Source: Glycine soja
Taxonomy: Eukaryota > Streptophyta > Magnoliopsida > Fabales > Fabaceae
Length of the DNA stretch: 64,000 nt
NCBI RefSeq assembly: GCF_004193775.1
Contig: NC_041020.1
Span: 4,979,657 to 5,043,656 of the forward strand
Direction of reading: 5' to 3'
Shown: one piece after another, positions 10,540-21,469 of the stretch
Position numbering within the stretch: position 1 is the stretch's first letter
Layout: every line of letters starts with the position of its first letter
Made by a program: the position numbers and the translations under genes
The notes under the pieces: generated by a model
What the model saw: the letters and a program-made list of their open reading frames with translations, nothing else
Database searches by the model: none
Told to the model about the DNA's origin: nothing

Positions 10540-11349
10540 TAGTTTTGAGCCTATGGGCTAAGTATGAGCCCACTTATCTTTGTAAATATTAGAATAGGTT
10601 TTTCCTTCGTTTGGGCCTTGTATTTTGGCCATTCTAGTAGTATAGGGTTTTAGCCTTGTATTTCGAGGCATTTTGAGTAGTCTTTGTAGTAGGGATTTTT
10701 TTTGTATTTTCATGTATTTTGTCATGGGGGTGAGCTTAGCTATTTTAGGGGGGTGTGTAGCTAAGCTCTAGCTTCTCATCTCAAGGAGGTGAGCTTAGCT
10801 ATTAGAGAGGTATGTGTAGCTAAGCTCTAGCTTCTTTAGGAATCTTCTTAAGGAAGCTTCTCAAGGAGGTGAGCTTAGTTATGAGAGGGGTGTGTGTAGC
10901 TAAGCTCTAGCTTCTCAAGGAAGTTTTCTCAAAGAAGCTTCTCAACGAAGTTTTCTTAAGAAAGCTTCTCAAGGAAGCTACCTAGTCTATAAATAGAAGC
11001 ATGAGTAACACTTGTTGTAACTTTGATGAATGAGAGTCTTGTGAGACATACTTCAAAGTTCCACTTCTCTCCCTCTTTTATTCCTTCAATTTTGTGCTCC
11101 CCCCTCTCTCTTTCTCTCCCTCTTTCTTTTCCTCCATTGAAGCATCCTTCCAAGCTTCTTATCAAAGGCTCATCTTGGTGGTGAAGCTCCTTTTTTCCAT
11201 GGCTTATTCCCTAGTGGATGACGCCTCCTCTCACCTCTTCTCCTTTGTCTTTCGCTGCATCTCCATGGTGGAAAATCACCATTAAAGAGCCTCATTGAAG
11301 CTCAAAGATCCAGCCTCCATAGAAGCCTCACAAGCAAGCTTCCATCATC
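10540..11349 (+). mobile_element. 3' LTR region of the Reina-like element
   Basis: The region downstream of the gag-pol tail contains a row of inverted repeats (10732-10909), a good TATA box (CTATAAATAG, about 10987-10996) and a T/C-rich leader with CTCCCTCTTT tracts, as expected for U3-R-U5. Both ends are uncertain. The right side meets the Athila gag ATG at 11350, so the Reina-like element probably landed just upstream of, or in the leader of, the Athila copy. Confidence 0.5.
10732..10909 (+). repeat. Three hairpin units in the Reina-like LTR
   Basis: GAGCTTAGCTA pairs with TAGCTAAGCTC across 15-bp spacers: 10732-10768 (perfect 11-bp stem), 10791-10827 (perfect) and 10873-10909 (one mismatch). 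The spacers vary while the arms are kept. The units lie 60-80 bp apart, upstream of the TATA box. Confidence 0.9.
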
Positions 11350-12610
11350 ATGGCTAAAGATTAACCACAGAGGGTTACTCTCGAAGATTATTCTAGCTCG
11401 ATCGTGCCACAATTCTTCACAAGCATTGCACGGCCGGAAGTTCAAGCCCACAACATCACATACCCTCATTCCTTGATACAGCTGATTCAAGGAAATTTAT
11501 TTCATGGTTTGCCGAATGAAGACCCATATGCGCACCTGGCAACATACATTGAAATCTGTAATACAGTGAAGATTGTCGGTGTGCCTGAGGATGCAATCAG
11601 ACTGAGTCTGTTTTCATTTTCATTGTCTGGAGAAGCCAAGAGGTGGTTACACTCATTTAAAGGAAACAACTTGAAGACTTGGGATGAAGTGGTTGAGAAA
11701 TTCTTAAAAAAGTATTTTCCCGAGTCCAAAACAATTGAAGGAAAAGCAGCCATCTCTTCATTTCATCAGTTTCTAAATGAATCTTTGAGTGAAGCATTTG
11801 AAAGATTCCGTAGCTTGCTGTGGAAAACACCGACTCATGGATTCTCCGAACCAATTTAGCTTAATATTTTCATAGATGGGTTAAGGCCACAGTCCAAGCA
11901 GTTATTAGATGCTTCTGCTGGAGGGAAAATCAAATTGAAGACCCCTGAAGAAGCTATGGAGCTTATTAAGAATATGGCTGCAAGTGATCATGCCATCTTG
12001 CGTGATCAGGCTCACATTCCTACAAAGAGAAGCCTGCTAGAGCTTTCCTCAAAAGATGCTTTATTGGCACAAAACAAGCTGTTAGCTAAACAACTAGAGA
12101 CATTGACTGAAACACTGAGTAAGTTGCCTAACCAATTGCAAGTGACTCAACCTTCACATTCAGTTGTTTTGCAGGTTGGAGGTTGTAGCATATGTGGAGG
12201 AGCTCATGAGTATGGGTGTTGTATACCTCTTGAAGAGGCTGCACAAGAAGTGAACTACATGGGAAATCAGCACTGGTCAAATTTTAATGCAGGTGGATAT
12301 GCAGGTTTTCAGCAAGGTTCTAATTTTAGTTAGAATCAAGGGCAATGGAGGTCATATCCAGGAAATCAGTTCAACAAGGATGAAGGTGGACCACCCAATA
12401 GGCCTTAGAACCAAGGGCCTAGTCTTTATGAAAGAACAACCAAGTTGGAGGAGACTTTGGTGCAATTTATGCAGGTCACAATGTCAAATCATAAGAGCAT
12501 CGAGCCTGCCATTAAAAACCTTTAAATCCAAGTAGGACAGCTGGTAAAGCAGATAGCTGAGAATTCTTCTAGAACTTTTGGAGCAAATACTTAAAAGAAT
12601 CCAAAAGAAG
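11350..12610 (+). pseudogene. Athila-lineage gag
   Basis: The frame from the ATG at 11350 has a stop at codon 5, then reads RVTLEDYSSS and VPQFFTSIARPEVQ. The core follows: a helical gag domain with NEDPYAHLATYIEICNTVK, FSLSGEAKRWLHS and FLKKYFPESKT. A TAG at 11857 interrupts it; the same frame goes on with IDGLRPQSKQLLDASAGG, a leucine-rich coiled stretch near 12060-12140, and a degenerate zinc knuckle CSICGGAHEYGCC at about 12184-12222. Further stops (about 12333, 12406, 12523, 12592) end it, and the pol frame takes over near 12612. Gag packages the element RNA; this copy is dead. Length and motif order match Athila gag as I remember it. Confidence 0.85.
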
Positions 12611-12611
12611 A

Positions 12612-15563
12612 GTGCAAAACTATCATGACCCGAAGCCAGAAGGCAACCATGGGGGAGATGAAGGGAGGGTTAGTGAAGAGCAAGAGCTAGTGACTGAAGA
12701 AGGAGAAGAAGAGAAGGAAAAAGAAGAAGATCAACTGAGGGAGAACAAAATAAATGAAGGTGAGAAGTCAATAAATGGAGAAGAAAAAGAAAAAGAAAAA
12801 CAAGAAAAAAATGAAAAAGAAAAAGAAAAGGAAGAGAAAAATGAAAAAAATGGAGAAAGAAAGACCAAGAATGAGCTAGCCAGAGAAAGGAAGAAAGAGG
12901 TTGTCCCATGCTCAGGGAAGGAAGTACCATATCCTTTGGTACCGTCCAAGAAAGACAAGGAGCGACACTTTGCTCATTTTCTTGATATCTTCAAGAAATT
13001 GGAGATAACTATCCCATTTGGAGAAACCTTACAGCAAATGCCACTTTATTCCAAGTTTTTGAAGGATATGCTGACCAAGAAGAGAAAATATATCCACAGT
13101 GATAATATTGTAGTGGAAGGAAATTGCAGTGCTATGATTCAAAGAATCCTTCTACCTAAATACAAGGATCCAGTGAGTGTCACAATCCCTTGCTCTATTG
13201 GTGCAGTGTTAGTTGGTAAAGCTCTCATTGATTTGGGAGCCAGCATAAATTTGATGCCTCTCTCCATGTGTAGGAGAATTGGAGAGTTGGAGATTATGCC
13301 AACTAGAATGACACTACAGCTTGCGGACAGATCAATTAGAAGGTCATATGGAGTGATTGAAGATGTTCTAGTCAAGGTGCAACAGTTTACCCTCCCTGTA
13401 GACTTTGTAGTTATGGACATTGAAGAAGATTCTGAAATTCCATTGATTTTAGGTCGTCCCTTCATGCTAACCGCCAATTGTATGGTGGATATGGGGAAGG
13501 GTAAGCTGGAAATGAGCGTAGATGATCAAAAAGTTATGTTTAATCTATTTGAAGCCATGAAGCACCCAAGTGACCACAAGGCCTGTTTTAAAGTAGAAAA
13601 GGTAGAACATGAGACAGATATGGTGGCTAGAGCTATGGTACTGCAGTCTCCACTTGAAAAAGTATTGACTAATACTATGGAGTGTCTGGCAAGGGAAGAA
13701 GAAAAAGAAATGCAGAGCTGTTTGGAGGAATTAGAGGGTGTAGAAGAAAATCCTTCAGGAAGAATAGTTTTTGAAGAATTGAAAAAGGACCGTCTAGTGG
13801 AAAAGGTTAAAGTGGAGTTGAAGACTCTTCTAGACCATCTGAAGTATGTGTTTTTAGGAGAAAATGAAGCCAACCCTGTAATCATTAGCAATTCTCTAGG
13901 AAAGGAAGAAGAATCTCAGCTGGTGGAAGTTCTAAAGAAACATAAAGCAGCCACTGGATGGCACATTTCTGATTTGAAAGGAATCAGCCCTTCTTACTGC
14001 ATGCATAAGATCAACATGGAAGCTGACTATAAGCCTGTAAGGCAACCACAAAGAAGATTGAATCCATTTATGAAGGAAGAAGTGCGGAAGGAAGTGCTTA
14101 AATTGTTAGAAGCAGGGCTCATTTATCCCATTTTAGATAATGCTTGGGTTAGTCCTGTGCAGGTGGTTCCCAAGAAAGGAGACATGACAGTGATTAGGAA
14201 TGAGCAGCATGATTTAATTCCCACAAGAACTATCACTGGCTGGAGGATGTGTATTGACTATAGAAAATTGAATGACGCCACAAAAAAAGATCACTACTCA
14301 TTTCCCTTCATGGATCAAATGCTTGAGAGGCTAGCAAGGCAATCATTCTATTGCTTTTTAGATGGATACTTTGGCTACAATCAAATTGTTGTAGACCCTA
14401 ATGACCAAGGGAAGACAGCATTTACCTGCCCCTTTGGTGTGTTTGCCTATAGGCGAATGCCTTTTGGCCTTTGTAATGCTCCTACAACTTTTCAGAGATG
14501 TATGATGACAATCTTTGCCGACATGGTGGAGAAATGTATAGAAGTATTTATGGATGACTTCTCTGTTTTTGGCTCCTCTTTTAACTTCTGTCTATCCAAT
14601 CTAGAGAGAGTATTGCAACGGTGTGATGAAACCAACTTAGTGCTTAATTGGGAAAAATGTCATTTTATGGTGCAAGAAGGCATTGTGCTGGGTCATAAAA
14701 TTTCTGCAAGGGGGATTGAAGTAGATAAAACCAAGATTGATGTGATCGAGAAGCTGCCCCCTCCGGTAAATGTTAAGGGTGTAAGAAGTTTTCTTGGGCA
14801 TGTTGGGTTCTATAGGCGATTTATATAGGATTTCTCAAAGATTGCCAAACCGCTCAGCAATTTTCTTAACAAGGACGTTGTGTTTTTGTTTGATGAATAT
14901 TGTCTGAAAGCATTCAACACTCTCAAGACTACTCTAGTGTCTACTCCCGTCATTACAAGACCTACTTGGGGCCAAGAATTTGAGCTAATGTGTGATGCAA
15001 GTGATTATGTTGTAGGTGCTGTCTTGGGCCAGAGGAAGGGCAGAGTATTCCATGCTATTTACTATTCTAGCAAAGTTTTGAATGATGCTCAGATCAACTA
15101 TGCTACCACAGAGAAGGAAATGTTAGCAATAGTTTATGCATTGGAGAAATTCAGGTCATACTTGGTGGGACCGAAAGTTATCATCTATATTGATCATGTA
15201 GCCATCAAGTATTTGCTAAATAAAGCTAATTCCAAGCCTCGGTTAATCAGATGGATTTTGTTACTTCAGGAATTTGATCTAGTTATAAAAGACAAGAAAG
15301 GATCTAAAAATCTGGTAGCTGATCACTTGTCCATACTAGTTAATAAAGAGGTGACCCTGAAGGAGTTAGAAATAAGAGATGAATTCCCCGATGAATCACT
15401 GTTTATGGTAAATGAGAGGCCATTGTTCGCTGATTTGGCTAACTTCAAGGCAACTGGAATCATCCACAAGGATTTGACTTGGCAGCAAAGGAAGAAATTC
15501 CTACATGATGCTCATTTTTACATCTGGGATGATCCACATTTATTCAAGATTGCTCGCTTTTGA
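12612..15563 (+). pseudogene. Athila-lineage pol: protease, reverse transcriptase, RNase H
   Basis: A Glu/Lys-rich linker (12660-12900) is followed by a retropepsin-like domain with ALIDLGASINLMP at about 13219-13257 and LILGRPFM. The RT spans about 13990-14830: RMCIDYRKLN, FCFLDGYFGY-like FYCFLDGY, FGLCNAPTTFQRCM and the active-site FMDDF at about 14550. A TAG at 14826 breaks the frame after YRRFI. The same frame then gives RNase H with [24 protein letters not shown] (usually YTDH) and LVADHLS, so D-E-D-D residues are present. The frame ends at 15563 and integrase continues in another frame. The RT active site looks intact, but stops and frameshifts make the polyprotein nonfunctional. Confidence 0.9.
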
Positions 15564-16708
15564 GAAGGTGTGTAACAAAAGAAGAAGCCAAGAACATATT
15601 ATGGCATTGTCACAATTCACCATGTGGAGGACATTATAGTGGAGACAAAACAACAACCAAAATTCTGCAATCAGGATTCTTTTGGCTAACACTTTTCAAG
15701 GATGCTCATGAGCATGTTACCCAATGTGATCAATGTCAAAGGATGGGAGGAATCTCTAGGAGAAACGAAATGCACTTGCAGAACATAATGGAAGTGGAAA
15801 TCTTTGATTGCTGGGGAATTGACTTTATAGGTCATCTTTCGCCATCTATTGGCAATGAATATATTCTTGTAGCTGTGGATTATGTCTCCAAGTGGGTTGA
15901 AGCAGTGGCAACTCCGAAGAATAATGCTAAAACTATGGTGAAGTTTTTAAAGAAGAATATTTTTGCTCGCTTTGGAGTGCCTAGAGTCCTAATAAGTGAT
16001 AAAGGCTCTCATTTTTGCAACAACCAACTGCAGAAGGTGCTAGGCCACTATCATGTCACACACAAAGTAGCCTCACCTTATCACCCACAAACAAATGGCC
16101 AAGTTGAAGTTTCCAACAGGGAATTGAAGAAAATCTTGGAGAAAAATGTGGCTTCCACATGAAAAGACTGGTCAAGCAAGCTGGATGATGCATTATGGGC
16201 CTACAAAACTGCATTCAAGACACCCATAGGCCTATCTCCATTCCAAATGGTTTATGGCAAATCCTTTCATTTACCTGTAGAAATGGAGCACGAGGCATAC
16301 TGGGCTCTGAAATTCCTTAATTTTGATGAGGCTTTATCAGGTGAAAAAAGGAAGTTGCAACTCTTGGAGCTGGAAGAAATGAGGTTGAATGCCTACGAGT
16401 CTTCAAGATTGTACAAGGAAAAAGTGAAGGTCTATCATGACAAGAAGCTACTCAAGAAGGATTTTAAGCCAGGACAACAAGTGTTGTTGTTCAATTCAAG
16501 ATGGAAGTTTTTTCCAAGCAACCTGAAGTCTAAATGGTCTGGACCCTTCACCATCAGGGAAGTCAAGCCGTATGGAGTAGTAGAATTGTTCGATCCCCAG
16601 TCAGAGACTCCAAATAGGACATGGGTAGTAAATGGTCAGAGGTTGAAGCTTTACCATGGTGGAAGCATTGAGAGGTCAACCACTATTCTTCATTTACGAG
16701 ACACATGA
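15560..16708 (+). pseudogene. Athila-lineage integrase and pol C-terminus
   Basis: The HHCC zinc-binding part is visible (ILWHCHNSPCGGH, HVTQCDQCQRMGG). The catalytic core shows the D,D,E residues in CWGIDFIG, VLISDKGSHF and GQVEVSNRELKK. A TGA at 16160 (VAST*KDW) interrupts the core end. The same frame resumes with SKLDDALWAYKTAFKTPIG and MVYGKSFHLPVE, and closes with the C-terminal domain (FKPGQQVLLFNSRWKFFP, KSKWSGPFTIREV) to the TGA at 16706. The enzyme would insert the element cDNA. One stop and one frameshift relative to RT are the only obvious lesions. Confidence 0.9.
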
Positions 16709-17744
16709 GGTAATATGCGTCAAGCTAATGACGTTAAACAAGCGCTTCCTAGGAGGCAACCCAGCTCTTTTTATTTATTTTTCATTCATCATTGCATATT
16801 GTTAGGTTCAACTTGTTTGTGATTGCTTGAGTAAGTCATCAACATGTTTTGCATAGAGAAATGGGGTTGTTAAAGCTTCTTTGAAGCTGTGGGTGAGAAA
16901 TAACTTAGATAATTTTTTAGTCATCCACTTGCTCAGTGCGCCCTGTGCACTAAGTGAATCATCATGCATGTGTTGAGTGAGTCATTACTCACGCTGAGTG
17001 CATCAACCCCTACCCATTGGCTGAAGGGGCCTCACTAAGCGAGACCTGGGCTAAGCCCAAAAACCTCTCTGGAATTTCATTTATTGGAATTGGGCTAAGT
17101 GAGTAATCTCGCTAAGCGCACAACTCAGATTTGCTAAGCGCACCATTGCGCTAAAGTGCAATTCCTTCTTTGTCTGGACCCTCATGCTAATTGGGCCCAA
17201 CGGGTCATACCCGCTAAGCCCAAATCCCTCTTGGATTTGGAATTGTGCTAAGCAAGAGCATCTCGCTAAGCGTGCCCTACTACTGTATATTGAGGCATTT
17301 AATTCGCTAAGCCAGCACATGTCCCACTAAGCGAAAGTAGCAGACCAATCAGAGCTGCAGATCTCGCTAAGCGTGTACCTTTCGCACTAAGCCCAAATCC
17401 TTCTCGGGTTTTCCAATTTTTGAATTGGGCTGAGCAAGATGTCCCGCTAAGCTCCTGAATTTAAAATCTGAAAATTCAAATGTCACTGAGTGCTCGCTTA
17501 GCGAGTCACTCGCGCTAAGTGAGACAGGCGAAACTGCCAAAAATAAACATTACTGTCGTAGGTAGTTTCTTTTGTGCACACTTTACAAATCTCTCATTCT
17601 CATCATTAGCAGTCATTTGCACTTTCCTCACCCTATATTTTCTGCTTTTTTGTGCCTCCTCTCTATTCACTATACTTATTGCAATCCAAGTAAGTAACTT
17701 TACTTCTTACTTTAGTTTTCAATTTTTGTTTTTGAACCTTAGGT
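16709..17744 (+). other. Spacer between Athila pol and the env position, with splice-donor leader
   Basis: 16721-16764 holds a box with GCGCTTCCTAGGAGGCAA that has a counterpart behind the Ogre pol (32574-32610). From about 16990 to 17520 there are a dozen or more CGCTAAGCG/GCTAAGCGAG elements in both orientations, as in the LTR at 6838-7025. Then comes a T/C-rich leader ending in CAATCCAAGTAAGTAACTTT, a strong 5' splice donor (GT at 17690). The env-position ORF that should follow is absent: a Copia LTR scrap begins at 17745. Confidence 0.6.
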
Positions 17745-18063
17745 TGTAGAAGCAAAGCTCCCAAGATTATTTTGATGATGCCAAAGATTTTTCAAACAAG
17801 ATTAAAGAAATCAAGAAGATTCAAGTGAAGATTCAAGAGAAGACTCAAGATATGCAAGAACCTCAAGAAAAACATCAAGATAAGTATAAAAAGAATTTTT
17901 CAAAGAAAAGATTGAATAGCACAATTTGTCCAAAAGAATTTTTCAAAGAAAAATCTTTTACCAAAGTTTTTACTCTCTAGTAATCAATTACCAGAAGCTC
18001 AAAACAGTTTTATAACTGATTTACAAAGTAATTATCGATTACCATGGATATGTAATTGATTAC
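17745..18063 (+). mobile_element. Diverged left end of a Copia LTR
   Basis: It starts TGTAGAAGCAAAGCTCC and follows the order of the LTR at 24766: TTTTGATGATGCCAAAG, a run of AAGATTCAAG units, GATAAGTATAAAAAGAATTTTTC, ATAGCACAA, and two GTAATYGATTAC-like palindromes. It stops abruptly inside U3. It is too different from the LTR piece at 19793 to be its missing end, and both contain the AAGAATTTTTC/ATAGCACAA segment, so it is a separate copy. Confidence 0.65.
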
Positions 18064-19264
18064 TGTAACAACCGTGTTTTTTTTAAGTTCTCCTATAATA
18101 AATAAAATAAATAAATAAATAAGTAAAAGTAATTAGGTCATAAATTCCCACTATATAAACCAAATTTTAACCTAGAGCAGCTTTTACAAAGCACTTATGT
18201 TCCTTTCTTCTTCTTCTAACGCATAAGAATCCTAACAGAGCAACCGAATGAGGAGCTCTAGAGAGCACTCGAAACGCCACAATTCCTAACGGAGAACGTT
18301 TGAGTGACTACATCGAGGTAAGGGATAAGTTACTCACACTTGGGGATTAGGATAAACATGTATAGGGATCCCTAGAGGATCAATTCTGGGTTATTTTGGG
18401 TTGTTTCTTTTTAATTTAAACTCTGTTTTTCCTAAATTTTTGTTTGTCATTGTGATTTAAATTCACTTGTGCAAAAATTAATTTATTTACATATGCTGCA
18501 AGTTTTAGTTTCACGTGAATTGTTTGCCTATTACAAAGTTTGATTTAAATTTGAATTATATAATAATAGCAATCATATGTATATAACTGGAAGTGGGGCT
18601 CCAATTTGAGTTGTGTGGAGTGGATTAATTCTAACAATAAACCTAGGGTCTGTTGATGTTATCTTTTATGTTTTTCATGAGAGAAAAAAAACAAAATATT
18701 CTATTGATGATAATGGTTTTCTTGGAGTGAATTTGTAAAAATGCTGATACTTAGATGCTTCCCTTGAAGGTGTAATATATATGTTTAATTCGTTAATGAT
18801 CCTACATATTTAATTGGTAAATGGATGATACCTGAAAAAAAAAAATTATTTTCAAGGTGCAATAATATATGTTTAATACGATGATCATTGAAAATATTAT
18901 AATTGTAAGTGCAGCACTAGCAATACTCATACGCGTGATTCTTGCTTTTATTTGTATCTATATTCATACTAGATTTTGGAAATTTGTGAATTACAAAGAA
19001 AAAAATATCAAACTAGTATATGTGCTTGTGGTCCATGTACTTGCTTTTCAGTTTTATATAAAGAAAATAAAGGTTATAGAAATTATTTTGTTTTTCAGAA
19101 ATAAATTAAATATTGTTGTGAAATTATTACTTTATTTCTTTTCTTTTATATTCGTTAATAATTGAAAATAGTTATTGTTACATATATTTCAAATTTAAAT
19201 AATTAAATAGTAGTTACGTTTTAAATATTGTTACTTATATTTCACGTTTTAATAATTGCAAATG

Positions 19265-19265
<1 letters not shown>

Positions 19266-19307
<42 letters not shown>
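19266..19307. repeat. (TA)n microsatellite
   Basis: Uninterrupted TA dinucleotides of about 40 bp. ORFs with runs of Ile-Tyr across it are artefacts. Confidence 0.95.
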
Positions 19308-19312
<5 letters not shown>

Positions 19313-19585
19313 TCAAATATTTGTACAACAGTTTTAAATACTTTTACATATATTTCAGTTATGTTAGTTACGTTTTCCACTTTAAGTATTGTTGTAAATA
19401 TTTCTTCATTGGTTTCCGCTTTAAATACTGTCGTAAATTATATATTATGTTTTATATATGTAAATTATACGTTATGTTTTATATGCGTTAATTTTACGTT
19501 ATATTTAATATGTTAATCATTAAAGATATTATACTGGTAAGGGCAGCCATAGTAATATTAATACGCATGCTTTTTGCTTTTTTAG

Positions 19586-19632
<47 letters not shown>
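19586..19632. repeat. (TA)n microsatellite
   Basis: Second uninterrupted TA tract, about 46 bp, at the equivalent place of the second imperfect repeat copy. Confidence 0.95.
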
Positions 19633-19635
<3 letters not shown>

Positions 19636-19792
19636 TTAAATACTGTTGTAAACTTTTTGCGTAATAGTTACTTTTATTTTATTGAATTAATATATTTTGA
19701 GCATTAAGAAATATTGGAAGTATAAAAAAAATGGTTTGGTACTCTATTTATTTTTGTCTTAGTATATTCCAAGTATGCATTTTCACTGTTTT

Positions 19793-21115
19793 GTATTAAA
19801 ATAATTTTTCAAAAATCAGATAGCACAATTTTGTTTTACAAAAGAATTTTCTCAAAATTTTCTAAGTTACCAGAGTGATTACTCTTTGGTAATCGATTAC
19901 CAGTTATCAGTAATCGATTACCAGTGACTAGTTTGGTTTTCAAAATGTTTTCAAATGATTTATAACGTTACAAAATGATTTTCAAGTAGTGTAATCGAGT
20001 ACACAATGTTAGTAATCGATTACAAGTGAATCTAAACGTTGGAATTCAAATCCAATTGTGAAGAGTCACAACTTTTCATAAAACACATTGTGTAATCGAT
20101 TACACCTTTGTGGTAATCGATTACCAGTGAACAATTTTGAAGAAAAAGTTAAGAGTTATAACTCTTAACATGGTTTTCTCTAAAGTCACAATTCTTCCAA
20201 TGATTTCTTTGACCAGACATGAAGAGTCTATAAAAACATGACTTTGGTACACATTCAAAAAACATATATGATATTCTTCCAAACAATTCTTTTTCATAAT
20301 CTTTCTCAAACCATTGCCCATTGCTTTTTCTTTGCCAAAAAGCTTTCTAAACTTTGTTTCAAAACTTTGTTTCTTTCTGCAAGTGGAAATTTTGCAGAAA
20401 ACAAAAGTGTGCTATCTTTTCATCCCTTCTCCCTCTTGCCAAAAGATTCAAAGGACTAACCGCCTGAGAATTCTTTTGATTCTCCCTTCGCCCTCTTGAC
20501 AAAAGATTCAAAGGACTAACCGCCTGAGAATTCTTTTGATTCTTCCCTTTCCCTTTAAACAAAAGATTTCAAAGGACTAATCGCCTAAGAATTCTTTGTC
20601 TTAACACATTGGAGCGTACATTCTTTGTGGTACAAGTAGAGCGTACATCTACTTGGGTTGTAATACTGAGAACAAGAGAGGGTACATCTCTTGTGGATCA
20701 GTTCAAGTGGAGTGTATATCCACTTGGTTGTTCAAAGAGAACAAGGGAGGGTACATCCCTTGTGGATCTTTGCTTTTAAAGGATTTTACAAGGTTATTGG
20801 AAATCTCAAGAATCGATGGATGCTTGGGGATTGATGTAGGCACGGGTTGTGGCCGAACCAGTATAAATCTTGTGTTTGTCTTCTTCTTCCCTACACTCTT
20901 TATCTTTCCGCTGTGTACTTTTTATTTTCACTTTACTTTTGTCTAAGTTATTGTTTCTGTTCTTTACTTTCTCATAACTTAGTAGTAAAGCCTAATTGAA
21001 TCTAGTAACATTAAGAAGGATAAATTTTTAATTATTCAAGACACGTTCATAATTAATTCAACCCCCACGCCCTTCTTAATTATTCTGAGGCTACTTGATC
21101 CAACAAGTGGTATCA
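19793..21115 (+). mobile_element. 5' LTR of a Copia element (left end missing)
   Basis: It corresponds to the 3' LTR at 24766-26249 from the AATTTTTCAAAAA segment on, so roughly the first 170 bp are missing. It contains U3 palindromes (GTAATCGATTAC, several copies 19890-20125), a TATA box (TCTATAAAAAC at about 20228), three ~60-bp tandem units with GGACTAACCGCCTGAG (20445-20590), a hairpin row (20605-20795), and ends TTGATCCAACA directly before a methionine-tRNA primer site. Confidence 0.85.
20605..20795 (+). repeat. Hairpin row in Copia R/U5
   Basis: Stems include CAAGTAGA/TCTACTTG (20633-20655), ACAAGAGA/TCTCTTGT (20672-20694), CAAGTGGA/TCCACTTG (20704-20726) and ACAAGGGA/TCCCTTGT (20741-20763). 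The shared loop GGGTACA is partly changed here (GCGTACA, GTGTATA). The last stem seen in other copies (CTTGTAAA/TTTACAAG) is damaged. Confidence 0.85.
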
Positions 21116-21132
21116 GAGCAGGTATCTTGAGA
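21116..21132 (+). promoter_or_regulatory. Primer-binding site (initiator methionine tRNA type)
   Basis: AGTGGTATCAGAGCAGG begins at the LTR end. TGGTATCAGAGC is the standard plant Copia primer site complementary to the 3' end of initiator tRNA-Met. Confidence 0.9.
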
Positions 21133-21155
21133 AAAGTTTCACAACTTCAAGATAA

Positions 21156-21440
21156 ATGGCCTCTTTAAATTCTCTGTTTTTCAAAAGTAATTTCAGGTAT
21201 AGGTCAAATCTGAAATCATTTCAAAATCATGATGAAGACCAAGCCAACTTATGTCTCATGAAAAAATCTCTTGAGAACAACGAGAAAGAATCTGTAAGGA
21301 AGAAGTGGTACATTGACAGTGGATTTTCCAAGCATATGACGGGAGATGTATCCAAGTTTACAACCATTTCCCCCAAGAAAGTGGACATGTTACATACGGT
21401 GACAACAACAAAGGCAAAATCATTGGAGTCGGCAAAATAG
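21156..21440 (+). pseudogene. Copia gag remnant fused to protease
   Basis: The ATG at 21156 starts MASLNSLFFKSNFRYRS, a gag beginning, but after about 20 residues the frame jumps to NHDEDQANLCLMKKS, the acidic linker just before protease, and [14 protein letters not shown], the protease active site (DSG). A normal gag of several hundred residues, including the zinc knuckle, is missing. The minus-strand Copia copy at about 44985-44770 shows the same join, so the deletion was probably inherited. A frameshift near 21400 separates this frame from the next. Confidence 0.75.
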
Positions 21441-21469
21441 GTACGAGTTCCTCTACTCCCATTGAAAAT

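Larger units (their letters stand above)
18064..19792. other. AT-rich block, possibly a degraded LTR of another family
   Basis: It opens TGTAACAACCGTG and has a TATA-like ACTATATAAACC near 18151, then a leader and a splice-donor-like GAGGTAAGGG near 18318, a layout compatible with an LTR. The rest is AT-rich with two (TA)n tracts. An imperfect direct repeat is visible: 18864-18960 resembles 19504-19590 (GTAAGTGCAGCACTAGCAAT against GTAAGGGCAGCCATAGTAAT). No coding sequence is supported. Confidence 0.4.

Noticed and set aside
12670..12958. Minus-strand Phe/Leu/Ser-rich ORFs
   Set aside because: Antisense shadows of the Glu/Lys-rich linker between Athila gag and protease.
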